64,000 nt of DNA. Origin: Lethocerus indicus. Its lineage: Eukaryota > Arthropoda > Insecta > Hemiptera > Belostomatidae. The stretch covers positions 1,240,001-1,304,000 of the forward strand of contig JACDQD010000004.1 of assembly GCA_019843655.1 (NCBI GenBank), written 5' to 3'. The stretch's first letter is position 1, and each line of letters starts with the position of its first letter. Under the pieces are notes generated by a model. That model was not told the DNA's origin and searched no databases. It worked only from the letters and a program-made list of their open reading frames with translations. Positions 52,501-64,000 of this stretch are shown piece after piece. Both the position numbers and the translations under genes were made by a program.

Positions 52501-54766
52501 ACAGTCGAAAGGAGTCGCAAAATCCCGGTTCCTGAAGTTCCACACCCGCCTTTCCCCTCATCCTAATCCACTCGTTCAGCGAGATCTTCTCAGCCCTTGG
52601 ATCATAATTGTTATTGTGTCAAAAGTACATACAGCATTTGTACTTATAACATTCAATGTTGATTGCGCTTTAGCGATAGCTTCCGTTAAACTTAATAAAT
52701 TTGACATTAATTTATTTTCGAGAAGCTATAGCCTGATATTAACTGAACAGTATTAATGTAAACTGGGTGTTGGAAGTTTTGGAAACGCTGCGGTAAAATC
52801 AATCGGGCGTGACAAATCGACCGCACAAAGAGAAAGGGAAACCCAAAAATGAATTGGGTACGAAAAAACCTACTGCTGCTATTATTATTTAATATTAAAT
52901 TCGATTTGCAAACAGAGGAGAGGTGGCAGAAGGAAGAAGAATTCGTTTCTTATTGAATAAGTGTTACACTTTTTCCACGTTATTTCGTCTGATTTCCAAC
53001 AACTGGAAATACAGAATCAGAAACGTATATCCAAATAAATATATTTATCCGCCCAATACCTGTTTTATTATACAGTGTTATTTTTTTTTTACAGTTGTTC
53101 TGTAGTTCCGCCTAACAAAGGAGAATTTTCGGATAGAAAACAGGACACAGTTGGAATTGAAGTGGAAATCAACCGCCGATCGGAAATCCACATCGGATGA
53201 TTGATAATTGCGGTTTTACAAAGTCTGCCCTTGGATAGTAGAACATTTGCGGGCGACCTAATAGAATTCTGTCACACTAGGCTGGATTCAATGGGGATCG
53301 GGATTAGGAATACGAAGCGAGAGAAATTATTTACGAGATTTCAAACAATCGTCGAGTAGGCTATCGAGAAGATTAAGGGATGACCCCTAGATAAACCAAA
53401 AAAAAAATAATTTAACAGTTCAAAAATTATGTTATATCGTATCGAATAGGTTTCACGTATGTTCGATCTTGGAAAATGAAGTTCGTACACCTCGAATTGC
53501 ATTGCATTATTAATAAAGTTAAAAGAAAAATAAATTTAGATTTAATCTGAGCTTTTTTTTTTTGATTAGGGAAGGTGAATAAACTGATTTCTCAAATTGA
53601 TAGTCTCTTTTAGAAACAATAAAATTGTTAGAAACATTCTTTTTCAAGGATTGTATAAACGTATTTATTGAAAAAAAATTAAAATTAAAAGGATTTGGAA
53701 AATCTTGAACTCTGTTCGAATTGTGGAGTCTTAATTCTCGATTAGGTGAACAGATCGCGCCAGTTGATGGAACATTGATTGAAAACACTTAAGTTATACT
53801 CATTTTTTTATCTGTTATGCTATTAAAATTACGCTAGGGGAATTTAAGCGGTGTTAGTGGCATTAATCTACCCCCTGCCACTGTATTAAGACCCCGACAA
53901 TATATAAAGCTTTTAAACTTTAAACTTCAGTTCCATGTAATCAGAGCGTTCTGCACAAGTCTCAATACTGTTTAAAGTAAATAACTACTCTTTGCCCGAC
54001 TTGTTGTAGCGCTGTTTCTACTTGGCGATTTGACAGTTCTCCTGAGATAAATTAGGATTCAACGAATGCAAGCAAACAGTCCATTAACCGGTAACAGGGC
54101 AGTTACGCAGCCATTGTCATTGTCACTGGGTGTTGTCCAAGTTCTTTTTGAACTTCCCTACTAGAAGTCTTCTCGATACTGTAATTGAAATTAAAAATCG
54201 ATTTATCTCTCTTCGAGTATATACATAGTATATCATGTGTGGGTTATTGAGTTGTACTCTTCAGAATGCTGTTGTGGTAATCGGGTAAGTTAAGATGTTA
54301 AAAACCAGAGAACTGAAATTACCACTCTCCGTTACAAATAAGTGGACGAAGACTGAGACCGAATATATTTCTAGGGAGTCTCCAAGTGTAAACCTATTTT
54401 CGATTGGCGTCAAATGGTTTAATCCTGTAGTGGCGTGTGGTCGGGCTGCTTTCTACGGTGGCGATTAATCAAAAAAGTGGTCCAAGGGCGGGGGGGCAGG
54501 GCAGGGCAGCCCTCATAAATCAAACCGGAGGGAGGCAACCGCCCTCGGCGCGGCCCTTTCGCTCTTCGGCCGCCAAAAACTTCTCTTTTGCCGACGACGA
54601 TGTGGCCAAACATTTCAATGGTTGAACGCGATTTCGTATCCAGTTGTGAGCTCCTGCACCTGGCCATAGAAAGCGAAGTCGCTCGCCGGTTCGAACCCCT
54701 AGTAATGGGGACGTTTCTAGAAGGGCGGGAATTGTTTGCGGCTGTATATTGTTATAAACAACATCC

Positions 54767-54786
54767 ATATATATATATATATATAT
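54767..54786. repeat. (AT)n microsatellite
   Basis: AT run of about 20 bases immediately left of the palindromic element copies. Confidence 0.85.
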
Positions 54787-54805
54787 GTATTAAATTTCTA
54801 GTTGA

Positions 54806-54944
54806 GTATTCCTGTTCTGTGGTCTATGAGGGTTTGGAATACCGTAGATTTCGTGTGTTTCTGTCTCCTCTGGTTTGGTCTTTGGTCTGAGTGACCCAGC
54901 GAGAGGAGACGGAAACAGACGAAATTTACGGTATTGTGTTTAGC
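54806..54944. mobile_element. Palindromic MITE-like element, copy C (internally deleted)
   Basis: A short copy that joins the two outer arms directly. The left arm has CCTGTTCTGTGGTCTATGAG, ACCGTAGATTTCGTG and TCTGTCTCCTCTGGTTTGG. The right arm has GCGAGAGGAGACGGAAACAG and GAAATTTACGG. The central CGCCATCTTCAGTAGCGG region is missing. It is followed directly by copy D in the same orientation, so the two form a tandem pair. Confidence 0.8.
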
Positions 54945-55310
54945 ATACCTGTTTTGTGGTCTGCGAGGGGTTTGAAATACCGTAGATTTGTCGTATTTCT
55001 GTCTCCTCTCCGCTGGTTCGGTCTTACGCTAGACCGGGGTTTCGGCCGCTCGCCATCTTCAGTAGCGGTGTCTGTCACTGTCGGCACTTCGGATGTTTTC
55101 TGGGGCATCCTCACTGAACTGTCACTTTCACTTTTACAAAAAATAAATAATTTTTTCAATAAATTTTCCACAAAAAAAAACAGGACAAGTGACAAAGTGC
55201 CAACACTAGTGACTAACACCGCTACTGAAGACGGCGAGCGGCCGAAACCGGTCTGGCAAAAGACCGAACCATCGAGAGGAGACAGAAACACACGAAATCT
55301 ACGGTATTGA
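54945..55310. mobile_element. Palindromic MITE-like element, copy D (most complete)
   Basis: Left arm from ATACCTGTTTTGTGGTCTGC through CCGTAGATTTG, CTGTCTCCTCTCCGCTGG, GCTAGACCGG and CTCGCCATCTTCAGTAGCGG. The middle carries CTCACTGAACTGTCACTTTC and an AT-rich core with AAATAAATAATTTTTTC. The right arm runs from CCGCTACTGAAGACGGCGAG through GCAAAAGACCGAACC, CGAGAGGAGACAG, ACACACGAAATCTACGG. The whole can fold into one long hairpin. There is no coding capacity; the open frames inside it are palindrome artefacts. Confidence 0.88.
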
Positions 55311-56455
55311 GTTTCTCGTACAGTGAGGATGTACAGTGACGGTTTTTATTGTAATAATAAATGTAAGAAGTAAGAAGTTGAAACACTTCTGGGCGTTAAT
55401 GCGGCACGAAGGCGGCCAGAAAAATTTTAAACAACCGCGTATCCACCAAATGTTACTTCGCCGACCCTTCTCGGTATTCGAGATATTTCGAATTCGGTGA
55501 GTTGGAGCCCGGCCGATTGGCCGAAGTTGGGATGGATGCAGTCTCTCCGTTCGGTCGAAAGGTGACCGCCCACTCGACTGATTGGGAATACACAACGTCC
55601 ATGAATAATACATGCGCCGTTGGGGGTGGGGGCGGGGGGGGGGAAAGACAGAGGATAAAGACGAATCGAATCGCAAATTTCGGAGGACAACTGCGCGGTC
55701 ACAAATTTCGCCTATTAATAATCGCCCAAATCAGTATGCAGAGACTGTCCTAATTGAAGCCTTAAATTTCGGCTCCAATAGAACTGCGTAGGCCGTAAAT
55801 CGTATTATGAAGAAATCATAGCTTTGGATTGTTGATTACGATAGGTTAAATATTCAAAAGGTATAAATGTCTCGTCCTATAGTATTGTCAATAAACTACA
55901 ATGAAAATACTGGATAGGCAGCGAGGATTAACGACTTCGTTGTCGTAACATAGAATTACCAAACTGTAGCCGCTATTAAAACGCCAGGAACTTAATGTAT
56001 CATCGTTTAAGAAATTATAATATCAACTGTATCCATCGTTTATATCGGAGCCACTTTAATGTTGTTTGAATTGGCGTGAGAAAAAAAATTGTAAACAGAA
56101 ATTACCGCACTACATTTTTTATTATTCGTTTATTGGACAACTATTTTCGACCAGTACAGAAATCGGTTCAGAACGGTAGATCGGATGTTAGGGGAGATTT
56201 CCCCCCCACACCCATATGAACAATGCGGCGAATGTTGCGAACGGGATAGAATTCTATCGGCATAACTGGTGAAAATGCCAAAAAGCCGGCCGAACGGCCT
56301 CAAAATTCGGCCGGAAAAACTAAAAAAGTTTTCGAGCCTGCTTCAAAACTTCGCTCGGCGCATAAGTGCATCATGATTCCTGCCATTGACGCTGAATCTA
56401 AATCAACGACCGACAAATTGGACAGTCCGTAAATAAATCTAGAACGAAATAGTTT
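55311..56455. other. Intergenic between element copies, no gene seen
   Basis: Open frames on both strands at 55299-55753 overlap each other around a G/C run and have no domain. Nothing else is recognised. Confidence 0.5.
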
Positions 56456-56594
56456 AGAATACCTGTTTTTTTTTTGTCTGTGAGGGTTTGGAATACAGTA
56501 GATTTTCCCCCCGCTGGTTTGGTCTTTTGCTAGACCGGTTTCGGCTGTTCGCCATCTTCAGTAGCGGTGTCAGCCACTTTGGCACATTGGATGC
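56456..56594. mobile_element. Palindromic MITE-like element, copy F (left arm only)
   Basis: AGAATACCTG at the start, then TGAGGGTTTGGAATAC, AGTAGATTT, CGCTGGTTTGGTCTTTTGCT, AGACCGGTTTCGG and CGCCATCTTCAGTAGCGGTG. The sequence leaves the family about 30 bases later. The expected right arm is absent. Confidence 0.8.
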
Positions 56595-58333
56595 TGGGCT
56601 GTTGGAGGCAAGAGCGCAGTACGATTAAGTGATTATTACAGTTCAAATTTGGTAAATCCATTATCAAAATTGAGATTCCCTCGTGGAGTCCGATACGGTT
56701 AATTTGTAGGCTACAAATTTGTCGCCATTCAATGTCGGATGTTGACATCATTTATATACAGTTGGGCATTGATAATGTATTAGAAATAATACGGGTTAAT
56801 TGATTCAGTCCAAAATTGTAATTCGTAGAGGTAATCCTGCCGGTTGGCCGGCCACTAGCGCTCTGTAATGCGGTCGTGTTTAGGCTGTTGCCCATTAAGG
56901 TGTTTATGTGCACAGTGCAATTTGTTATAATGACATTTATGGATTTTATAATGACATCCACCCCCTCGCTTTTATGTTGTACCGATGCAATCGCCTTTTA
57001 TTTATCGACGGTTTCTCTTAACTGTCCTTTTTAATGTAAACGAAATCGTCTGTTTAGAATTCATGAATTATGTCCGAATACTAATTATGTATCAGTTTGT
57101 TTATAATCGAATGGACTGATTAGAGAGGAAAGGAGAACTCGTAAAACCGCGTTTATGTGTGTACAGGATTTCTTGTTCTGACACTTTATAGCGGTCTTAT
57201 TTATTGACTCGTTGTGATTTCATCTTTTTATACCTGAAATATTTACGCAGCTTAATCGGGCTATCGGTAATATGGAATAAGACTTTTATTGCTCCGTGCA
57301 AATTTTTCAAATTCCTAAAACGCGTGCGATTCCTTTTTAACTGGAACACTTATAACACACAATAACGACGTTATATTAATTGTTTCGTGCGAACAATAAA
57401 AGATAACTTTATGTCCGGTTGTTGAGAACGATTTTAAATTTTACAAGCAAATATAATACACTTGAATTTGTAGTGCTACCATCTATTGTAGCATAAACAC
57501 TATTCAGAATAACATGCTGCCAGATCGTATTCTTGGAGATTATGGTCTCAGAGAAGTGCCATTTCATAATTTATGATTTGTATAAATGCCTCTGTTTTTT
57601 TTAAATAATTTAAATTTATACTTTTCTTTTGATTATTCGCCCAAAGCATTGTGGTCGATTTAGTCCCTGTCCCCTCTCGGCCAACGGCAATAATCAGTTT
57701 CTTCAATTATTTTTCTTTCAGCGGAAACTTACTAATATCGGTCGCATTAACAGTTTTAATCAAGCTCAGAGGCGGCGCCGAGCATTCAGCGAGAGGTACT
57801 TTTTTTAAGGTAAAGGATTCTGCGGCTAAAGGACGGGCGAGGCGAATTGTTTCTTTTGATGGCGAAAATGCTGGACGGGCGTAGAGTTTGCACAGACAAA
57901 GATAGAGGAAGCTGGCCACGTCCTCTGCTCGAAGAGGAGATTGAGTGGGCCGCGAAATAAGACGTATTTTATGTAGGAGCCACCGGCCCTTGTGCTTTAC
58001 GGGCACAAAGTAAACATCGGTCATCTCTTACCGGAAGCTTTTTTAATTTCTTCTTTTACCGAAAAAAAAAATTGAAAACTCCGCCGACTCAGAAGGGGGT
58101 AATCTTCCGCCCCATCTTTTCCTCCACTCGGTCGGCTTCCGGATGAACAATTTTCACCCGTGACACGCTCAGTCCGAGATTGTACGGTTTCGGTCTTTAG
58201 CGATTACTCTGCTGTAGCGCTATAATTGCCAAAATAAAATTCGATCGTGGGCATCATCCGAAACGGCAAGATATAGTATGTAATTATTCACGGGTAGAAA
58301 TCTCCGTATGAAGAGAGTGTAATTTATTTTTTC
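56595..58333. other. Intergenic, no gene seen
   Basis: No gene, RNA or mobile element supported. Overlapping open frames on both strands at 57651-58024 are not convincing. Confidence 0.5.
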
Positions 58334-58750
58334 GGGCGTCCTCACTGCACTGTCACTGTCGCTTGTACGAAAAATAAATAATTTTTTTCGATAGATTCTG
58401 GATCAGCGGGAAAACTTTTATGATCGTAAAAGTCCCCAATACCAGATAGTGTTCCTCTCATATATTTGGAAGTCAGATACTATACACTGTGATCAAATAT
58501 ATATTTGAACGATAATCCGACGAAGACTTAAGGCTATTAACAAAATCCAAGACAAACAATATCCCCGCAAAACACACGACAAACAGACAACCACCACAGT
58601 ACAAGTGACAGTTACAGTGCAGTGGGGATGGCCCGCTACTGAAGATGGCGAACAGCCGAAACCGGTCCAGCAAAAGACCAAACCAGCGAGAGGAGACGGA
58701 AACACAACAAATCTACGGTATTCCAACCCCCGGCAAACCACGGCAAACAG
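58334..58750. mobile_element. Palindromic MITE-like element, copy E (left arm truncated)
   Basis: Starts within the element at CGGGCGTCCTCACTGCACTG, continues with CTTGTACGAAAAATAAATAA and a block (58371-58495) shared with 14040-14165, then the inner repeat GTACAAGTGACAGTTACAGT. A full right arm follows: CGCTACTGAAGATGGCGAAC, GCCGAAACCGGTCCAGC, AAAGACCAAACCAGCG, AGAGGAGACGGAAACAC, AAATCTACGGTATTCCAACC. Its outer end is longer than in copies B and D, which shows that copies differ at their termini. Confidence 0.8.
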
Positions 58751-61458
58751 TCGTCCATAAGCATACAATTACTTCTTTATGTATAATAGACATTCATATC
58801 AGAATAATAGATTCTATATTTAAGGTAATCAGAATGAAGTCAGAAGTCATCATTGGGAAGAAAACTTTCACAAGTGCCGACCACCAGAAGAGAGAATCAA
58901 ATAATATATATATTTTTTGAGCGAGAGAAGACACGAGGTTGGAAAAACTTTGCGGTACTTATGAAGTTAACCCTCTATGGACCGAATTTTTATTTTGAAT
59001 CCAATAAAAATTGTGGGAACGAAAAATCAGCAATTATAAACCTATATATGAGAATGAAAAAAATTGATATTGATATTGGTTGTCTTGACAACCTATAATA
59101 GGATTAAGATTTATGAGCCGTCTCACGAAAAAAGCTATAATTAGTTGGTAAAATCTCAATAAATTGAACTGAAAGTTACAAGGGCCCACAGAGGGTTAAG
59201 TTGGCGGCGGGATTTCAGTTGTTCAATTTCGGTGAATATTTTTGCGTATTCAACGATGTTCTGGGTAGCGGCGTTTTCGATTCAAAACTCCGACGAATTC
59301 CAAATATGCATTAGGGGAATGGAAGCCGTTCGACGGGCGGGGAATACGAAGCCACAAAATATTTAAACGCCGAAAGTGGCCGGGGCTTCGAGAGCGTTCG
59401 GAGGACCTTCGGGCGGCTCGGAAACGGTCCAATGATCCCCGTTTTAGTGCCGGTACTTTAAGCGCCTTTCTTTTCTTTTTTTTTTTTTTTTATTTATACC
59501 GCTGACCTTTGTCGGAAGCGCGCGGGGATTTCAAGTTGCAAATTTAAACGATCCGGCATTTAGCGGTTGAGAACGACAATGCTGACACTTATATGAGAGT
59601 TGTTAAAGCGAACGATTTATTTATGGGCATTACGTTTAATGCGTCTTCTGAACGGGAACGATTCCGCAATTTAATATTTTTTCAGCTTGACCATTTAAAA
59701 CATTTTTTTATCAATAAGAAGAGTATTAAAAAAAATTGAACATAAAATTAATGTAATTTACTCATTTAACATGGTGTGCTTGCATTTTTTTACACAAACC
59801 GTTGATGTTCGGCTATATTTTGAATTGTTATTGCCGCTCGCCGAACACAGTTTGGAGGCCAACAGTCTATCCGAGGCCGAATAAATATTTCAAACGAGCC
59901 ATTTCTTTTTTCTTGTCTCCTCAATTTTGCAAGCCTACTGAAGACATATTTTATTCCTCGTTCGGCGGAAACCTTAATCTCGGGTCACTGGGGCAAGGCG
60001 GGGGTGGGTTTTTTGGGGGGGGGCGACGACTTCTCGACATATTTTAGCCCTTACGACGACAAATAAAGGAAGGGGCGGCTGAATTAAAAGAGGTCGACAG
60101 TTCAAAATGAAAAAGAGAAAGGGTCACAAAAGGGCGTCGAGGAGTCGCTTTGAAAGAAACTCGTTATCCACCTCCCCAGGAACGTTGTGCGCGTTTAAGC
60201 CCCTTTGTGAATACGGAATGACCAAGGTAGGTAGCTTGTCCAGATAAGTGTACAGGACCTAGGTTCAACTAATAAGCTCCAGTATATTAGCGATGAAATT
60301 CAAAAGCGGAAGAATTCCACCGCTCGTATTTTACATTATGCACTACTGACAAGAGGTGTACGGCAGAGGATTGTATCCACTGACAACCTAAAAAGTGCTG
60401 TCCATTCCTTTATGCGTCGTGCGTGCTCTTCCATCTTCATGTCAGTGCAATGATATTCATTGGAATATATTCCTCTCTTGTCACTGTTTCTGGCAACGTT
60501 GTCATAAGAAGAAAAAAATACATTACACCGTATGAAACGGTTTATTATATTGGAATTTCTCTTTCGTGTTACACCAAAATTCCCTTCAACATGTAAATAA
60601 AAATATAGTTGAAATCTGGTAACCTACTATACACTTCTTATTTATTCGATTTTTAAAATTACGCTTACGTTATATAATTCAACTTCAATTACTTTTAATT
60701 AGGCGAGAATTGATAGAACCCTGTATTCTGTAATAAACCTGTTCTGTGCGCGTTTTTGCCGTCTGCTTCATCCGGGAATTCGTATAATTCCGATATTAAT
60801 TTATGCGGTATTTCCAACCTTGTTAATTAACACTCGCCTACACGGCCACCACGAGAGCTGTTCATTTTGTTCTCAGTCATTTATATATTGTACAAGGGAG
60901 ACGGCGAAAATCGTTCCGTATATTTGAACATATAAAGTTTTAATTACAATTTTTTTTTTTCAGGTATTTCTCTATTTTAATAGTTCGTTACATTCCAAAA
61001 CGTTGGGTTTCGGACAAAAGTTGCAGAGAACAAAGAATATATTATCCAAAGTATTTTTAGATCGGTTGTTGCGTATTTACTGAAATGAAATTATCAACAC
61101 CTGGAGTTAGAAAAAAACATTAAACGCGGATTTAAATTCTGTAAAAAGAAACTACCCGGTCGTATTAATAACTGCCGCCCTTTGAGACCGGGCGCGAACA
61201 CAACGAATACCGTTTTGGAACATTTATCAACTGAGTATAATTACTTAACCCTCGCCGGCCGGCTCCACCCGCCTAAGAAGGTCCGGGGCATAAATTTGAA
61301 TTTTGTGTGATTTACTAGAACAGAGGAAGCCGGTCTTATATTACGGGAATGTGAGCCGGATACAGGAACAGGGGCGGGGCGGAATTCACACAGTCAAATA
61401 GTTACCCCTGTAAGAAGCCGGCTTATTCAGAGTCCAGCCTGCAAATAATTATTCCCAA
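58751..61458. other. Gene-poor stretch, no supported gene
   Basis: Contains a T run at about 59474-59490 and a G-rich patch near 59998-60020. Open frames are short and unsupported. Confidence 0.5.

Positions 61459-61460
<2 letters not shown>

Positions 61461-61506
<46 letters not shown>
61461..61506. repeat. (AT)n microsatellite
   Basis: AT run of about 46 bases. Confidence 0.93.
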
Positions 61507-61510
<4 letters not shown>

Positions 61511-64000
61511 CCTCGTAGCATGTTGAAATTTAACCTTCCGGGCTAATTAAATAACCGTTTGCTTTCACCCTTTATTTAGAACTGCGATTAATCAAATATT
61601 TTAGATTTTAAAACGCCCTAGTTGTATAATAGGAAGTAAAAATATTAATGAACGGAATTATTAAGATATTCGGTGATTCGATCTTATATTAGATCAATTC
61701 TCCATTGGGGCTACCGGTGAGGCATCTTTCCGCACTGTAAATATACTGTGAGTGAATGAAGTGAATGTAGCTTAAATTCTCGGGTTTTTATTGTAAATTT
61801 TCCCGATCATTACTCAAATAATGCAAAAAACCTCAAGATCAATGTAATATAATATTTATATATATGTAGAAAGGCCAATAAGCCGGAATGCATGTACGAA
61901 TCACCATTTCTATATCGTTTTATCGATGTAATATTTGTATTTAAAGAAATAAAAATTATTTGTATCTTGTATCTTGTAAATATACTGTGTTCACACTGCG
62001 TTGGAAAGAAAAATGGACAAAATAGGCTGGAGGCTCTGAGGCTGAAAATCGAGTGAACAGATTACCGATTTACTTAAAGATACGACGATTTTGAAAGCAC
62101 CTTTATTTCAATATATGTTTCTAATAAAAATAGTATATTACATATTTTCCTTCCTTTTTCTGAAGAACGATTTTATTCCCTCGTTAGACTGAAAACTCGA
62201 TCCATGAACTTCCGATTTCTAAATTTTTTCCTGCACCGCATCTCTCTAAGATACGGATGCCGCTATATTTACTGAAGTGACGTGCAATTTATCTTGAAAT
62301 CATTTCTAAACGCTGTACTTAACGTCTATTTGCAGTGTACGTTTTGGAACGTTTTCAATTTCGGAGCGATTCGAACCGTGGCCCGGTCCTTAGGGCAGCG
62401 GCGATGAAAATTTACAGCGTTTAAGATTTAAGACGGCGGCACTTGATCCCATTAAGCCCAGATGTTTCCCGGCCCCGGAAGCCCGTGTGTCCATCCGGCA
62501 CGATGACAATTATTAATGTCGAAAGATGAGACTGTACCAGCGGTACAGTTTGCGCCCTTACGACCTTGCGAGAACATTGATTTATTTACGGTGTCACGGG
62601 TTGTAAAATTTTAATTAAATTAATTTGTACAAATAGTCGTTGTCGTAGCTCTCCACCGGCTCATTGGAAGTTACGCTATCCTGGTTTCGGTTTCTCGCCA
62701 TTTTCAGTAGCATCCCACCGGCAAATTAGTGTGCCTCTCAGAATTTGGATTTGATGAGTTTCGAAATTGAAACTTTACTCGTTTCAGTTGTGCACGCGCA
62801 TTCGAGGAACAAACAGCAAATTGAGTCCCGCCGCTGTCGGACTGTCTTCGGATGCAATTTACGTTAGAAATTAATAACATTTTACAGGTACAAGCCAGTT
62901 TCAGCGTTTAAATTTCGAGATTGCTTTGAAAAATCGTACCCAACCCGGTGCAAGTGTAATACGTCGGCAAATTCCGACATAAACCCCGGATGTAAGAGGG
63001 CGGGAATGATTTATTTGGGGGAGGATTTGAGCTTAGGTGGAAGTAGGAGTTAGGGGTGGGACTTGTTAGGGGGCCAAGTTTGATTCCTTCTGGCTGGCCC
63101 GGAGAACACCGCCGTTTGGCCGGCTGCCCGAAGCCCCTTGTCCGCTTCATTTTTAAGCCGGAAAACCTTTCATTAAGCCCCCGCCGAACCCTCGCCCGCT
63201 CTTAGTTCCTAAGGAGCCAAAGCGCTTTGACGAACACTGAAGGTCAGTGCTGGCCAGGCACAGGTTAAGAAACAACATGTAATTTTATAGGCAATATATA
63301 CTATACGGTTAGGGGCACAATCCCAGTTATGGAATATACTATTTGATTGATTATACGGCACTGTTGACGGAATGTTGATCGTTGGCAAACAGGTGTTTCC
63401 ATTTGACGGTTATTTCGGGTGAAAGCTCCTTTGGGAGACCTTGCCCCGTTGCATTAGGCCGAAGATTGGTTTAACTGAGTTTATTAATACATAGTCGAGG
63501 GCCAAAGCAGATTATTAAGGAAACGTTAGCACATCACGTAGATTCCAGCATTCATTATGTTTATTATACTTTTTAATCGAGGTTTCGAATTGGCCGTATG
63601 ATAAGATGCATCTATCCGCATGCTCTTGCGGTTCGTACATTTCCTAACATGTTATAGAAATACAAATGGACATGCCCGTAGTGAATCCAATCGCCGATAT
63701 AATTAATTTAACTACATCACCTTTGTAAACGGTAAAGGGTAATGCTATATTTCATGTAAACTCCTAGCGTCTAGATTTCGTCGTGTCCGAATCCGGACCC
63801 GGCAAGTAGATTGCTTCTTTAAGGTTGGGCATTTAAATAAACGCGCCCGGTTGCCAAAAACGTCTTTTAAAAATATCCGCGGGGTTACTCGAAATTGCAA
63901 TACTCATTCGATATATTATTCCGTCGATTATTCGTGCCCGAATTTAATGTTTATTCGGAGAAATAGTGAAATGGGTGTGAAATACATTTAAATGCGTTAA
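61507..64000. other. Gene-poor stretch to window end
   Basis: No gene supported. The only recognisable item is a 30-base scrap of the palindromic element at 62682-62711. An 80-codon minus frame (62908-63150) has no domain. Confidence 0.5.
62682..62711. mobile_element. Palindromic MITE-like element, fragment G
   Basis: TGGTTTCGGTTTCTCGCCAT followed by TTTCAGTAGC matches the family block ACCGGTTTCGGCCGCTCGCC-ATCTTCAGTAGCGG with a few differences. The fragment is short, so the assignment is tentative. Confidence 0.5.

Larger units (their letters stand above)
48270..54800. other. Gene-poor stretch, no supported gene
   Basis: CpG-rich sequence again. It contains a (CT)n run at 49549-49569, a short (AAG)n at 50349-50365, three tandem GGAATGTT units near 51632-51656 and several C or G runs. 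The largest open frame (50580-51074, minus, 164 codons) has no domain and overlaps frames on the other strand. No tRNA or rRNA is seen. Confidence 0.5.

Noticed and set aside
54682..54705. Another GGTTCGAACCCC tRNA-like box
   Set aside because: The stems do not pair on either strand and no acceptor or D arm is visible.

Overview
The window looks like animal, most likely insect, nuclear DNA. The evidence is intron-rich metazoan housekeeping genes with GT-AG introns of about 60-1,000 bp, a TATA plus TCAG-type initiator pair in front of a duplicated gene, a mariner transposon remnant, inverted-repeat (MITE-like) elements and a minisatellite. I cannot name the species. There is no bacterial, plasmid or viral content that I can support.

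Layout. Positions 1-24,900 are gene-poor: CpG-rich unique sequence, microsatellites, pieces of a recurrent palindromic element (around 4.1 and 23.3-23.6 kb), a 70-bp tandem array of 16 units (12.9-14.0 kb) and a 0.2-kb mariner deletion derivative (22.9-23.1 kb). Positions 25,098-43,539 form a compact cluster of conserved genes: eIF3a (minus, 20 coding exons, 1,107 aa), DENND10/FAM45 (plus, 9 exons, 343 aa), DDX41/abstrakt (minus, 14 exons, 617 aa), SMIM8 (plus, 2 exons, 81 aa) and an intronless UROD-like gene with one frameshift. eIF3a and DENND10 share a divergent 550-bp promoter region, DENND10 and DDX41 converge, and DDX41 and SMIM8 share a divergent 694-bp region. Positions 44.80-48.27 kb hold a large inverted duplication. 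Each arm of about 1.2 kb carries the same secreted glycine-rich protein gene. The right copy is intact (334 aa) and the left copy has five frame-breaking length differences. Positions 48.3-64.0 kb are again gene-poor, with four more palindromic-element copies or fragments.

How it fits together. The central genes are unrelated housekeeping functions (translation initiation, late endosome/Rab regulation, RNA helicase/splicing and nucleic-acid sensing, heme synthesis) sharing promoters by proximity rather than forming a pathway. The glycine-rich pair is probably a tissue-specific structural or secreted product. CpG is scarce in the introns of the housekeeping genes but common in flanking DNA, in UROD and in the glycine-rich genes, a pattern expected from germline gene-body methylation. 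All exon boundaries were joined by hand from reading frame, splice sites and family knowledge. Every gene's exon phases add up without a break except where a frameshift is noted.
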